Origin: Pelobates cultripes
Lineage: Eukaryota; Chordata; Amphibia; Anura; Pelobatidae
DNA length: 64,000 nucleotides
NCBI GenBank assembly: GCA_933207985.1
Contig: OW240921.1
Coordinates: forward strand, 98,411,366-98,475,365
Reading direction: 5' to 3'
In this document: positions 21,219 through 33,786 of the stretch, one piece after another
How the letters are laid out: each line of letters starts with the position of its first letter
How positions within the stretch are numbered: position 1 is the stretch's first letter
Notes under the pieces: model-generated
Databases searched by the model: none
What the model was told of the DNA's origin: nothing
Seen by the model: only the letters and a program-made list of their open reading frames with translations
Translations under genes and position numbers: made by a program

Positions 21219-22545
21219 CACTGAACAAAATGATAAATGCAACACTTTTGTTTTTGCCCCCACTTTTCATGACCTGAACTCAAAGATCTAAGACTTTTTC
21301 TATGTACACAAAAGGCCTATTTCTCTCAAATATTGTTCACAAATCTGTCTAAATCTGTGTTAGTGATCACTTCTCTTTTGCCAAGATAATCCATCCACCT
21401 CACAGGTGAGGCATATCAAGATGCTGATTAGACAGCATAATTATTATATTATAATTAAAGGCCATTCTAAAATGTGCAGTTTTTCTGTATTGGGGAGGTT
21501 CAGGAGGGTCCAAAAACCAGTCAGTATCTGGTGTGACCACCATGTGCCTCACGCAGTGCAACACATCTCCTTCCCATAGAGTTGATCAGGTTGATGATTG
21601 TGGCCTGTGGAATGTTGGTCCACTCCTCTTCAATGGCTGTGCGAAGTTGCTGGATATTGGCAGGACCTGGAACACGCGGTCATATACGCTGATCCAGAGC
21701 ATCCCAAACATGCTCAACGGGTGACATGTCCGGTGAGTATGCTGGCCATGCAAGAACTGGGATGTTTTCAGCTTCCAGGAATTGTGTACAGATCCTTGCA
21801 ACATGGGGCCGTGCATTATCATGCTGCAACATGAGGTGATGGTCGTGGATGAATGGCACAACAATGGGCCTCAGGATATCGTCACAGTATCTCTGTGCAT
21901 TCAAAATGCCATCAATAAAATGTTCGTTGTCCATAACATACGTCTGCCCATACCATAACTCCACCGCCACAATGGTCCACTCGATCCACAACGTTGACAT
22001 CCGCAAACCTCTCACCCACACAACGTCATACACGCTTTCTGCCATCTGCCCTGTACAGTAAAAACCGAGATTCCTCCGTGAAGAGAACACCTCTCCAAAG
22101 TGCCAGACGCCATCAAATGTGAGAATTTGCCCACTCAAGTCAGTTACGACGAACTACAGTCAGGTCAAGACCCCGATGAGGATGATGAGCATGCAGATGA
22201 GCTTTCCTGAGATGGTTTCTGACAGTTTGTGCAGAAATTCTTTGATTATGCAAACAGATTGTTGCAGCAGCTGTCTGGGTGGCTGGTCTCAGACGATCTC
22301 GGAGGTGAAGATGCTGGTTGTGGAGGTCCTGGTCTGGTGTGGTTACACGTGGTCTGTGCTTGTGAGGCCGGTTGGATGTACTGCCAAATTCTCTGAAAGG
22401 CCTTTGGAGACGGCCTATGGTAAAGAAATGAACATTCAATTCACGGGCAACAGCTCTGGTGGGTCCCCTCAGTGTGTAGGCCCTGGTGCAGCCGTACTGG
22501 CGGTAGTTACGTCGCTGAACCAAGACAAATAATTCTAACAAAACA
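21219..22545 (-). pseudogene. Tc1-like transposase pseudogene with its left inverted end
   Basis: The left end CACTGAACAAAATGATAAATG after a TA is the terminus of a Tc1-type element. The transposase reads on the minus strand in two broken frames. The upstream one (22140-22545) has helix-turn-helix-like text, RAVARELNVHFFTIGRLQ. The downstream one (21680-22138) has the DDE-type catalytic blocks LQHDNARPHVAR and WPAYSPDMSPVEHVWD. A frame change between them and altered residues around the first catalytic Asp show that it is dead. No matching right inverted end is visible, so the right side is truncated or recombined. It belongs to a different family from 14009-16184. Confidence 0.85.
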
Positions 22546-23339
22546 TGTTTGACATCTGTGAAAAGTAGATGAATGAGGCCCTGTTTAAACAAACATAAAA
22601 TCTAAAAATAAAAAAATACCATTGAATTTTTTTCTTATTGCTGCCTTTATATCCTGCAAAATATCTGTATTGCAATATTTGCTGATCATACTTAAATGTT
22701 TGTTTAGTAAGAAAAATAAGAGAGGTTGCAATTTAGTACAGCACACTTTCTGGCTTTGTACATTAAACGGTTTCATCTTCGCATCTCTCTAGTCCACAGT
22801 CTAGACAAATATTACTTCAAAATGTGGCTGGGATAATCTGTCACACTTATCCAATAAAATTCAAATTAGCTAGATTTCTGGCAAGGGAAGGATTTCTGTG
22901 TTCTTGGGTAAATGAGTACTTTTTAAAAAAAAATGTTACTTTGCTACATTGGATTTTCTACAGAACCTTTATCATTAACCAGACAATATCTAGTAGTGAT
23001 GTGATTTGCAGTCCCATTGCTTTAACAACTGTGTAAATCTGTCTACCTCTGTTCTTTTTATTTCATTTTTTTAATTGCATTGTGCTATTTAACTGTTGAT
23101 CAACTATTGGCCCAAAATTAAAAATATAGAGCTAAAAGCTAACAAATAAAATGCCTCTTAAGGACCAAAGACGCGCAAGACATGTTAAGACATGGAACGA
23201 TTTGACAAACCCACAGACCGCAATAAATTAAATGAACACTCAATTGGAAAAAATAAACAAAAACCTTGATTTTATTAGATATACTCCCAGTGAAAACATG
23301 CATGCATTTATTTTGGCATGTTTTCTTTGCGGTATACAA

Positions 23340-23830
23340 ACACAAAATTAAACTCTGCACTCAAACTCTCACTACTCCTGGGCAGCAGCAATTACTATAG
23401 TACAAATCCGCCCCAATACAAAAAACCTAAAAAAATAAAATAAAAAAAAGTAACCTGCACACTATCCCAAATCTTTTTGCACAGATTTTTAGTATCGCTC
23501 CAATGGCCATTAAAGTGTAAGCTCACCTGCCACATCAAGGCATACCTCGTAGATGAGTACTACAGTAAGAATTTACCTTGCTTCTTTGAGATAAAGGGCA
23601 AAATCTCTAATGAGACAGAGAAGGGTATTTTATTTAATTTTGTTAATTTTCATTTTTGCAGGTGATAGAATCCATCGCAATAGTAAGAGACTAAAATGTA
23701 CATTTTGACGAGTTACCAAATATTCATTTTTAATGGCCATTGGTGTGATGCTAAAAACCTTTTTCTTTTTTCTTTTTATATAAAGTGCATATGGATTTGG
23801 GATAGTGCTTTGGGGTTATTAATCTGCCTT
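23340..23830. repeat. Palindromic dispersed repeat, copy 3
   Basis: The first part (23340-23690) matches 16495-16830. The segment 23720-23815 then repeats part of it in reverse: TTTAATGGCCATTGGTGTGA and GATTTGGGATAGTG complement CCAATGGCCATTAAA and CACTATCCCAAATC. It is a foldback element without genes. Confidence 0.65.
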
Positions 23831-24154
23831 TGCAAGCCTTTCTCTCTTATACTAGCAGATTTTGCCAGGGTATACTTCAATCATTCAATCAGATGCTTCT
23901 CATTGAGCTGTGTTGGAGGTATGAGTGCACGCACACGGTCAGCTTTCCTATGCTTCTCCGTGAGCTGTAATACAATATGCAGCAATTCTGTGACAGTTAA
24001 ATATAGCTCAATTTTCACAATAGCTAATAGATTGTTCCTGCTGTTTACACTTTACCATTGAACTCAACAAAACAAGGCCCTACACATAGGCGTGCGCACG
24101 GGGTGTGCCGGGTGTGCCTGGGCACACCCTAATCCCCGCGGCACGCCTATGTAT

Positions 24155-24440
24155 ATTGAGACCGGCAGGGGAGATCTCAGGATCTCCCCTGTCGGCTCAT
24201 GCAGAGCCGGCGCTATCCGAGCGCCGGCTCTGCTCTCAGCCTCCTTCCCCACTGATCCACATGCAGGGAGGGAGGCAGGAGAGGACCCGGCGGAGCTATT
24301 GCCGGCAGCTCCACCGGGTTCCTCTCGCGAGAAATGAGTGTTGCCACGGCAACGCTCAAATCTCGCGAGAGTGAACTCTAGCCCCACAGGGGGCTAGAGT
24401 TCACTCTCCACTGGACCACCAGGGAAAGCAGCAGCACGAT
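24155..24440. repeat. Cluster of four long hairpins inside the hAT element
   Basis: Four successive inverted repeats can be read: CCGGCAGGGGAGATC / GATCTCCCCTGTCGG, GAGCCGGCGCT / AGCGCCGGCTC, TCTCGCGAGA with TCTCGCGAGA around TGTTGCCACGGCAACG, and GTGAACTCTAGCCCC / GGGGCTAGAGTTCAC. All are GC-rich in an AT-rich intron. Confidence 0.85.
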
Positions 24441-24519
24441 CCCCCCTCCCTACAAAAGGTAAGAAGGGAGGGGGGATAGCAAGTAATGTGCCCCCACCTC
24501 CACCCCCACAATCACCCAC

Positions 24520-25115
24520 CCACATACAGCACACACACATACACAGCACACACACATACAGCACACATACAGCACCCACAGACATACAACACCCACAGAC
24601 ATACAGCACCACAGACATACAGCACCCACACACATACAGCACCCACACACATACAGCACCCATAGACATACAGCACCTACAGACATACACAGCACCCACA
24701 GACATACACAGCACCCACACACATACAGCACCCACACACATACAGCACCCACAGACATACACAGCACCCACACACATACAGCACCTACAGACATACAGCA
24801 CCCACACACATACAACACCCACAGACATACACAGCACCCAGACATACACAGCACCCACACACATACAGCACCCACAGACATACACAGCACCCACACACAC
24901 ATACAGCACCCTCACAAACACACACAGCACCCTTACACACAGCACACTACCAGTACCCTCACACACAAACAGCACCCTCACACACAGTACATTAACAGCA
25001 CCCTCACAAGCGCGCACACACAAATACCCTCACCCACATAGCACACTACCAGCACCGTCACACACACATCACACTAACAGCACCCTCACACAGCACACAC
25101 GCACACACACACAGC
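24520..25115. repeat. Minisatellite, about 17-bp unit, with (CA)n
   Basis: Tandem copies of a unit close to ACATACAGCACCCACAC vary by CAGACATACA insertions and single changes, ending in (CA)n and (TA)n at 25085-25145. Long frames across it, such as the Cys/Val-rich one on the minus strand at 24394-25023, are translation of the repeat and not genes. Confidence 0.9.
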
Positions 25116-25690
25116 AGTGTGTGTGTATATATATATATATATATGCGGCGTGTGCTTGTGCTTTAGGGTGCACACCCTAATGCAATAGGCTGCGCACGCC
25201 TATGGCCCTACATAAATATGAACTTCATTTGTCCTGTTAATAAATTCTAGAGTAAATCTCCATCAGTAATTGCATGTGTCTAAATTTAATCATGTGAGTT
25301 GTGTGTGTGTGTTGTCCTGTAATACTCTATAATTAATGGATTTAGTAATGCGGAGTTTGTTGGTAATCTATAAATGAATGACAATTTATTTTCGCATTCC
25401 AACATTCTAAAGTAGAATATTGAGATCACAACAAAAGGGATTTTCTCAATCCTATCTTTGCTCCATAATGCAGATCTGCTCTTAAATAAACTGCGAGTGC
25501 AGGGATTTTGGGACGCATGTCACATCCTCAATAATAGATTATAAAATATATAAGCGAGCAAAGGAACTCGAGTAGGGAAATCTGTGATGTGCATGTTTAT
25601 AAAGTGGCAGGTTGCTAAATATAACCACATTAAGACCCTTATGTAGATTCTAACCCGGGGCCTTACTCTGTGATATTATTTTCACTTCAG

Positions 25691-25798
25691 GGAAAGAAAC
25701 TTCCAGCTAGTATCAGCGATGACGCAGAAGAAGGGGAGGTTTCCGATGAAGACAGCGCAGATGAGATCGATGAGGACTGCAAACTAATAAACGGCGAT
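25691..25798 (+). CDS. PLCH2: PLCH2 exon: end of X domain and acidic X-Y linker
   Basis: The exon is 36 codons, phase 0 at both ends, between TTCACTTCAG and GTATGTAG. It encodes GKKLPASISDDAEEGEVSDEDSADEIDED... ending LINGD. The dense Asp/Glu/Ser run is the start of the X-Y linker. In PLC enzymes this negatively charged linker covers the active site and holds the enzyme in an autoinhibited state until it is drawn to the membrane. The GEVSDEDSADEI block is shared by both PLC-eta paralogues. Confidence 0.94.
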
Positions 25799-27375
25799 GT
25801 ATGTAGTACATGAAAATGCATGCTGTTATGTGTACTTTCATAATGAAATATGAAGTAATTTATTTCAAAAAGGCAAATTGCAGAGAAGTGTTGCTCTTTT
25901 TAAAAAATATTTATTTTTCTCCATTTTCTTTAATGTTTGAGTGGTGAGCAATATATATATTCCCTACTGACAATGGTCCTTCAACTGTCCTCACTATTGC
26001 CGGGCAGTGTGCTCAAAGACCAGAGAGACTCCTCCGGCAAACAATGACTTAACACTTGCCCTCCTTGCCTGTCTTCCTTCTCCCTATATGATGCCGACTC
26101 TGAGTATAGTTACGACATCCCGAACGAAACAAATAAAAGCAATAAGTTAATATAGCCTGAAAACAAAACCACGACCTTTTGTATTTATGGGGATTTCTGC
26201 AATACTGATTGGTAGTAAAATCAGAAAAATGTGTCTTAAAGCCCAACAATTGATTCGGTTTTACACGATAGTGCCTCCCATCTCCAGTAACTGTGTTGTT
26301 GGTAGAACTAAAGGTAGCTATGGGGATTTAATAGTCATATACAAAAATATGACAAATTAGTATCAATTTATACAGCCTTAGACGTATTCATCATACATGA
26401 TGGCTTATTGGAAGCTGAGGTTGCCTGTTAATGGACCAGCCCTCCCTTTACAGTTTGCCGATCTGTCTGAATGATGCCGGTCTCACATGGGAAAAAAGAA
26501 TTATCCCTAAAGCAGTGGAGATTGAAAAGTAATTATTTTGCTTTCTTGCATTTATTTTTTTTATAAGCCCTGTGCATTATATGAATGCTCCTGAACAGTC
26601 AGCAAAAAGTGTGGGAACTCGGTTCCCACTGCAAATATAGTAAGGGAACAAGGTTCCCACTGCATAGCGATAAACTATATTCAGCATTCCAGTCGCAGTG
26701 AGCGATGATTGCCATGATGCTGTGCCAACCAAACATTAGTTCAGGTTTACAGATGAAATGTTATATTTGTTGTATAACCAGTGGTCTGATTTTCAAAGGC
26801 CAGCAGCTTAAATTACAGAACCTGCCATTCTTTCTATCCTCTTGGAATTCTATTTTATCTACCTGCAAAATGGCGTGGATATGGGAGAGCAAGAGTAAAA
26901 GTGTCTTTGAAGTCCAAAATTTCTAGCAACTTTCCTGGAATCCCTCGTGATTTATTGGTTTTCTGGTTAAGTCCACACACACACGTGAGATTTTGCTGCA
27001 GTCCTTTTCACTCATCTGCTGCCGTGGGTTAAATTAATAAACTAAGCTTGGTCTGTCAAGAAAATGTTTGCTTTTGCAGTCAATACATCTCCACTACTGG
27101 TGGTGGTCAGAAATTGACCCCAATGGGACTGCCACGTGCAGATGGCATGTAGTAAGCCTGTTTAACAGGCTTATGTGCTGATGTCTGGGAGAGAGATGAA
27201 ACCAGAGTTCTGTATGTTAACTCTCGTACAAATGCTGGATGACATGTTATGCAAAAGGGAAAGTTAAGAAACATTTTGATTCCTTATGGAAATGTCTTCT
27301 TGTAGAATGCAGATTGTGTCCTGAAGGAAGTTCGGTGAAAACCTAAACGTATAAATTGTATGTAGTTATACAGTT

Positions 27376-27435
27376 ACGTGTGTGTATGTGTATGTGGGTA
27401 TGTATGTATGTATATATATATATATATATATATAT
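27376..27435. repeat. Microsatellite (GT)n/(GTAT)n/(TA)n
   Basis: Simple repeat run of GTGTGTATGTG followed by TATGTATG and then TATATA. Confidence 0.9.
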
Positions 27436-28228
27436 GGGATCAGGTGTATGCAGACACACACTAATACAGGAGGACTAATCTGTCCACGCTCCCCTCCCCC
27501 CTCCACCGTTATTCCCCTATTAGAATTTCTGTACCATTTTAAATATGTCCTTAACTGCACTGACAATGATAATTAGAATTCATCTTTTTAAATTATATTA
27601 AACTAAACTTTGTATGTCAAGAGATCAGATTTTTATTTGATTTTATTTTTTTGTAACAGTTTTAGATTATTTAATAAATAGAATTACCCTTAAGATGGTT
27701 GAATTTACTAATGAATATTTTCTTTTTATGAAATAATAAACAAATTTTAAAAACAGGTGCGTGATATGTGCAGTGCATGTCAATGTGTAGGCATAGCGTG
27801 TAATGCATCGATGATATATTTCCGTGGTTTATCCCACCCCCTGTGGGTTCTCATTCTGTGCCTCTATCTATCATTTTCTTACAGTGCATGTGCGGACTAA
27901 ACAAATCCCCTCTGTAACAGAACTTATCTCTGATTGATCTTGAGCGGACAGGAGGGATGTGTGGCTTAGTGAATTAGCAATAGGACATACATCCTTTAAT
28001 CTCTTCTTTGAGGCGGAGATCTTCCCATCTGAAACATGTTTTAATGCAAGCATTAAATGACGCCTGGGGGGGGTGGGGTAGTGGCTACTAAAATTTAATT
28101 TTGGCAATGTGAGGCTACAGATCTGATGACCCCAACGATGACCCCAGGATCGCCGTTAAATAAAAGTATGAATAATTGACAATATATTTGTAGACCATCA
28201 ATGCAAATTTTAATCACACTTTGTTCAT

Positions 28229-28323
28229 CCAGAAAACCGAGCTGCCTCTTTAACCCCTTAGTGACCAAGGCTTTTCTGAGGTTCTGTGCAATTAGACAGA
28301 GATTTTTTTGACACTTTTTATTT
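28229..28323 (+). repeat. Dispersed repeat pair member 1
   Basis: It shares CCAGAAAACCGAGCTGCCTC, TTTAACCCCTTAGTG and GAGGCTTTTCTGAG-like blocks with 30187-30283. Confidence 0.7.
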
Positions 28324-28787
28324 TTTTATTTTAATATATAAAATTAACTAAATTCAATCAGTCTGTATGGCTTGAGCATGCATCGAATTATTTTTTTTTA
28401 TGTAATGAATCTGTGGGCAGTATTCAGGAGGGTTCTTCAGTGAGTTAAGACATCCGCCACTTACGTCTGAGAATAAAGTAGTGACATTATCTAATTATGA
28501 TATCTCTGGCTCAGAAGGTACGCATTGAGTGATGGATTGCCAAACTTCATATAATCCTTCTGACAAAACAGGGAGGGAACTGCTCCACTACTCTCATAGC
28601 AGCTCAACAACAACTAGCGTTAGCTGTTATTGTGCTGGGAATTCCACTTAAATGCCCCTTAAGCAGCAGGTCCTAAATTAGGCTAGATCCTGGCCTATAT
28701 GACATGTATCAAAGGCTCGCTACCAAACAGTAGGTGCTGACATTAATTCAGTACCTCTACCTCTTGGAAGGCTGGTGTATGTTCTAG

Positions 28788-28930
28788 TTCAGGGATAGGC
28801 AACCTGCAACACTCCAGATGTTGTGAACTGCATCTCCTTTAATAGTCTTACAGTCCAAATGCAGGCAAAGAATCAGGAGTAATATAGACCACAGCATCTG
28901 CAGTTCCCAACATTTCTAACCCCTGTTCTA
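28788..28930. repeat. Foldback MITE, same family as 10043-10190
   Basis: It begins CAGGGATAGGCAACC and CTCCAGATGTTGTGAACTGC and ends with a decayed inverted partner near ATCTGCAGTTCCCAACAT. Confidence 0.65.
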
Positions 28931-28938
28931 GTGCTTCA

Positions 28939-29345
28939 TTAAAGGTACACTATAGCGGCAGGAAAGCAGACTTATTTTCCTGGTACTATAGCTCCCCATC
29001 CGTCGAGGACCTCTCTTTGTCACTTACCTGGGTCCAGCACCAATGTCCCTCTGCGCCTTCACACCTCCAATACCAGCGTCAGCCGGTGGGGGAGACCTAA
29101 TGCGCATGCATAATGTGAGGACGTCCAGCGTCTTTTAAGTGACCAAAAATCACCTAAACATCCAGAAGTCCCTCTGCTAGCTGCCTGGTAGACAGACACT
29201 AGAGGAGGAGTTAACCCTAGCAGGTAATTATTGCAGTTTATTAAAAACTGCAATAATTACAGGCTCAGGGTTAAGGGTGATGGGACACTGCACCCAGACC
29301 ACTTCAATGAGTTGAAGTAAACTGAGTGCCTATAGTATCGCTTTG
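28939..29345 (+). repeat. MITE related to 34150-34711
   Basis: The left end TTAAAGGTACACTATAGCGGC and right end GAGTGCCTATAGTATCGCTTT are imperfect inverted repeats. Inside is the same AATTATTGCAGTTT / AAACTGCAATAATT hairpin as in 34150-34711, in the other orientation. Confidence 0.75.
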
Positions 29346-30186
29346 CATAGTTTATGCAAACCCTAGCCCTGATTTCAAAATAAATAAAATAAATAAAAAA
29401 TCATTTAATATCAAAATCTGCATGATGCTGAAACATGTATAGGGGAACAATAATGTAATCTGAAGGTTTTGTTGACTTTCATAAACCCCTTTGTCTCTGT
29501 TCTATGGTTTAATATGATGTTTCTAAAAAAACCTTATGATCTGAGTTTACCATTGTGTGTATATATCATTAATAGTGTAAGTGTGTGCCTTTATATCTTT
29601 TATATACACACGGTAATGAATACATTTAAAAAATCTGATTTTTTTTTTTTTCTTCTTTTTCATTTTCATGCTTAAGAACCTTGCATTCAAGTAACGTTGT
29701 TAATAGATGTTTACAATGATGAAAGTACATGTTAGATTCACATTTATAAAGCATGAAAAATAAGCCACAAAGATCACGCTATGTTGTGCCTCATGCATCT
29801 GCAAAGGTTGAATACAATAACTCCCCCGGTGTCTAGACGGCAGCATTGTGTGTTAGCATGACATTGGCCTTGACACTGGCTGATGGGGAAAAATAGGCAA
29901 GCCTTGAGATTCTTAAATTGTACATCAGACTGCGCGGCAAGCTTCCACGCAGTCTCCATTAACCATCAGTCCAACAGATTGGTTTGTTTGCTTAACAAAG
30001 TCCCTCGCATCTGTTGTTTATTTTCTTCCACCTTAACTTGCGTTCTAATATTTATGGAAAGCAAGTCTTCCATGTAACTTGCTTTAGAAAATATGTTTAA
30101 GCCTATTTATTACAAGGAGTGACCATGACGGTTAGTTGCATTCTGAAAATATGGAACTAAATTAAATGGATATAAATGGATTTAAT

Positions 30187-30283
30187 CCAGAAAACCAAAC
30201 TGCCTCTTTAACCCGTTAGTGGCTGAGGCTTTTCTGAGATTCCTTCAATTATTCAGAGACTTTTTTTGACACTTTTTTTTTGT
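30187..30283 (+). repeat. Dispersed repeat pair member 2
   Basis: It is collinear with 28229-28323. Confidence 0.7.
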
Positions 30284-30564
30284 TGTTGTTGTTGTTCCGT
30301 TAGAATTTCATATTATCTTTAAAGGGATACTCCCATCATCTTATCCACTACAGACTGATGTAGTGATTGTGATGGCAGGAGTATCCTGCCACCCTTCCTC
30401 GGTAATGGGGAAAACCGTTTTACAATGGTTAACTCAATGATGCTGCTTAATGATGCATTTCAAAGCAAAATTCTGCACATTCAGACTTCAGACACCATGA
30501 ACACTTGAAATCACTAAAGTGGTCATGGTGGCGAAAATAAACCATTTAAAGTACACTTATACAT

Positions 30565-30650
30565 AGTGTGTGTGTGTGTGTGTGTGTATACATATATACG
30601 TGTGTGTGTATGTGTATGTATGTATATATATATATATATATATATACACA
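30565..30650. repeat. Microsatellite (GT)n / (TA)n
   Basis: Two GT runs separated by TATACATATATACG and followed by GTATGTATG and (TA)n. Confidence 0.92.
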
Positions 30651-32373
30651 ATATTAAGTATGAACAAAATATATATATAAAAAGGGGGAGGGGGATACAT
30701 ATGATAACGCAAAATAGTTTCACTTATTAATCATGATTCTTAAAATGTCCAGTTTATTTGGGATTTCAGTTGAATTTTAGGACAAATATTCTAAGGAGTG
30801 AATTATGGCTTTAAATCTTAACTCCTTAAGGTGCTAGGGACTTCCTAGCACCATACCAACTAGACTTAAGTAGCATGAAGTTATTATGGTCCCTGGAGCG
30901 GTCATTTAATGTTGCAGCCTTTGCTGAACAAATCTCGCAAAGGTTTAACTTTCTCTCCCACTAATATTTAACAAGCTCAAAAGTTTCTAAGAGGGGTGGG
31001 GAGGATTATTTTGTATCTCCATTCAGCATTGGCTAATCTGTATATTTGTTGCATTTGTTAACGTTACATTACATAAAATATTCTTTCAAAATAAGTAAGT
31101 TAGTCTATAATTGCTCACCACCCAAACCCTAAAATTTTGGAATTAGCTACATACATTGTATAAATGCTTACCCTAATTGATGATTTTGTAATGAGAAAAC
31201 ATAGCTATTGCAATCTTTATCAACCGATATTGAATTAATATTTAAAATTCTATTTGTTCTATTTAATATTATATTTATTATTAATTTCTGGTTCTGAGAA
31301 GGTTTATATTTTGTTAATGATTTGTTGTTTTTTTTTTTTCTTCGAAACCAAGTCTATTCAACAGTTTGCCTTCATCTGTTGTTGCACTGCAAGTCCTATG
31401 ATCCTGGGTGTTGCCGTTCAATGTACAGGTGCAGGATTGCTGTTGGACAGTCCTGTTTTATATATTTGGTCATTATGTAATGTTTGACCCTTGCTTTCTG
31501 GTCTGTCTTTTATTTTTGTTTTTTTTTGTTTCTGTTTTTGTTTTTCCTGCTCATCGTTGCATGCGTTTATGAAGTGGAAGGTACTGTACACGAAACATGC
31601 CATTTTATATATTACTAAATAGAAATAATACCATACTTTGCTCTTCCTCGCTGCTGTAGGTGTTATCCCTTGTGTAGCATTGCTTAGAGACCCTAATACC
31701 GCTGTGGGGAGTTAGGTGCTGAAATCAATCATGTTACCAAATACATCTCTTGCTGGGAAAATGTGCAGAAAGTTAGAGAGGGGAATTAAATTGAAATTGC
31801 AAATCTAATGACGCAGCACCTTACCGGTGGCATTTACTTATTCATTTTTAATGTCAAATGGTCCAGGCTCGCTTTTCTTTTTACACAGGTAAAAATATAT
31901 TCTCAAATTGAACGATTTTTCTTTTTTTTTTTTTTTGTTACATTTAATTTTTCTTGTTTCAACCAAATATTTTGCCAGACATAGTCACAAAATGGGTTTC
32001 AATGACTGACAGCTGTGAGCACTGGCCTACAAAGCTTACAAATAAATAATGCACATGTTTTCTTAAACACAAGAACAAATATAGTGAGGAATAGAAGAGA
32101 AACTACCTGCCTGTTCTACTCGACTGCGCTCCCAAAAACATATCGCTATAAGAGGCAAGAAACAAAGTGATTTGATTTATATTGTGTTTCTTGTTATCTA
32201 CATTGCCAACTGCACACCTACCGTGCATGTTTGTAATGTGTATCTGTGTAGGTAAAGATGGAGGTTGTTTGGAAGCTACGACTGGCCGAACAAAATTGTT
32301 TTGTTCAGGTTTTATTTCTTACAAATCTGAAGCATTTTTATTTTCTTTGAAGATAATGAAGCACATGTACTGA

Positions 32374-32510
32374 GTAGAGATGTCGCGAACCGTCCGCAAA
32401 CTTCTCGCGAACGGTTCGCTGCGGTTCGCCACGAGCTGTTCGTGGCGAACTCCAGTCAGCTGACACGTCCCGGCCAATCTCCAGCAGACCCTCCCTCCCA
32501 GACCCTCCTA
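32374..32510. repeat. GC-rich transposon end fragment (CGAACGGTTCGC repeats)
   Basis: Several short inverted GTTCGC / GCGAAC pairs lie together, for example TCTCGCGAACGGTTCGC and CACGAGCTGTTCGTGGCGAA. This resembles the end of a non-autonomous DNA element. It is joined directly to the Tc1 fragment that follows. Confidence 0.55.
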
Positions 32511-32521
32511 CTTCCATGCTA

Positions 32522-32924
32522 TTGTTGTTGAAGACCACATACACCCCTTTGTGGCAATGTTATTCCCTGGTGGCAGTGGCTTCTTTCAGCAGGATAATGC
32601 ACCCTGCCACACAACAAATATTGTTTAGGAATGATTTGAGGGATTTGACAAAGAGTTCAAAGTGTGGCCTTACCGTCCAAATTCCCCAGATCTCAATCCA
32701 GATGAGCAAATGTGGGATGTGCTGGAACAACAAACACAATCCACGAAGGCCCCACCTCGCAACTTTCAGAACCTGCAAGTTAAAGGATCTGCTGCTAATG
32801 TCTAGGTGCCAGATACCACAGGACATGTTTAGAGATCTTGTGGATTCCATGCCTCAGCCATCAGAGCTGTTTTAGCAGCACAAGGGGCACCCACATGTGG
32901 TTTTAATGTTGTGACTGATCTGTG
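32522..32924 (+). pseudogene. Tc1/mariner transposase 3' fragment
   Basis: It is collinear with the 3' part of 14009-16184 (about 15840-16184): TTTCAGCAGGATAATGCACC, CCCCAGATCTCAATCCAGAT, CCCCACCTCGCAACTTTC, and the terminal inverted end at TTGTGACTGATCTGTG. The frame is broken by stops. The 5' two thirds are missing. Confidence 0.85.
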
Positions 32925-33700
32925 TATGAAAAATTCATATCACAAATAATAGCTCTTTTATTTGCTGGATTCAGACATATGCACGATTTATGACAAATAC
33001 CACTAATTTTATTTTGATAGTACTTTATAGTATTATTATGGACTTTATCTTATCTATGGTGTTATTAACAAAACGTGCACTTTTTTTGTGCATCTATATC
33101 TTACCTATCTAGTTCAACCTATTCAGACATGTTACTATGTTCTATCTACGGCAGAGTTAGAGAGAGTTAAACAATTGTTTCTTGACACGTTGCCTGTCCT
33201 GGGCATCATTTGCTATTTCTAAATGTAATTTTACTATCACTTGCTAGGAGATAAAGTTTAGTTGCTCAAAATAGTGGCATTAACCATCTGCTTTAGGAAC
33301 CAATTATGTTTAATGATTTGGCTGACATTTTTGATTAGCATGAGCACAAAACAAATTGCATCAATAACCCATGCACAATTTTCCCAGCATAAGCAACTGT
33401 GATTTGGTAACAAACCATATGATTTCAAATGCAGTTGTTAGTTGTGTGTGCCTTTTGACTGGATGTACATAGTTGTGTCTAGTATTATTTATGGAACAGA
33501 CAAAGTCCTTTCTTCCTTGAATACGAAAAACGGTTATTTGTGGGTATGGTGAATTAAAATTGTGTTATGGAACCAAAATGAGGTCAATCATGGAACACCT
33601 TGGTAAAACCTGGCTGTACATTAAAATAAGAGACTAATTTTAAGTCAATTCATGCCAAACAGGCAAATGCTGTCTGGGGGGATATTAGATGTGTTTTTTT

Positions 33701-33786
33701 TGTCTGCCAGAGAATTCCGTTTTTTTATGGGGCTTTGGTTTTTTGTCTGCCAGAGAATTCCGTTTTTTTATGGGGCTTTGGTTTTT
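33701..33786. repeat. 43-bp tandem duplication
   Basis: Two identical copies start TGTCTGCCAGAGAATTCCG at 33701 and 33744. Perfect identity points to a recent event. Confidence 0.92.

Larger units (their letters stand above)
24085..25204. mobile_element. Non-autonomous hAT-type element, 1120 bp
   Basis: The ends are perfect 14-bp inverted repeats, CATAGGCGTGCGCA and TGCGCACGCCTATG. They are flanked by identical 8-bp duplications, GCCCTACA (24077-24084 and 25205-25212). An 8-bp target duplication is the mark of hAT transposons. The inverted similarity extends inward: GGGCACACCCTAAT on the left, AGGGTGCACACCCTAAT on the right. No transposase is present. The interior has a GC-rich hairpin cluster (24155-24440) and a minisatellite (24520-25115). 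Confidence 0.9.
17810..25690 (+). other. PLCH2 intron, 7881 bp, transposon-rich
   Basis: It holds the repeats, Tc1 and hAT features listed separately. Between them (20100-21200, 22600-23330, 25210-25680) I see AT-rich DNA without a recognisable element. Confidence 0.85.

Noticed and set aside
21533..22532. Plus-strand frames over the Tc1-like element
   Set aside because: They are antisense to the real (broken) transposase frames.
24394..25023. Long Cys/Val-rich frame (209 codons, minus) and the overlapping plus frame at 24488-25180
   Set aside because: Both are translations of the 17-bp minisatellite, with no domain or splice context.
24520..25115. Array of short repeats that could suggest CRISPR
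   Set aside because: There are no unique spacers; it is a contiguous minisatellite in a vertebrate intron.
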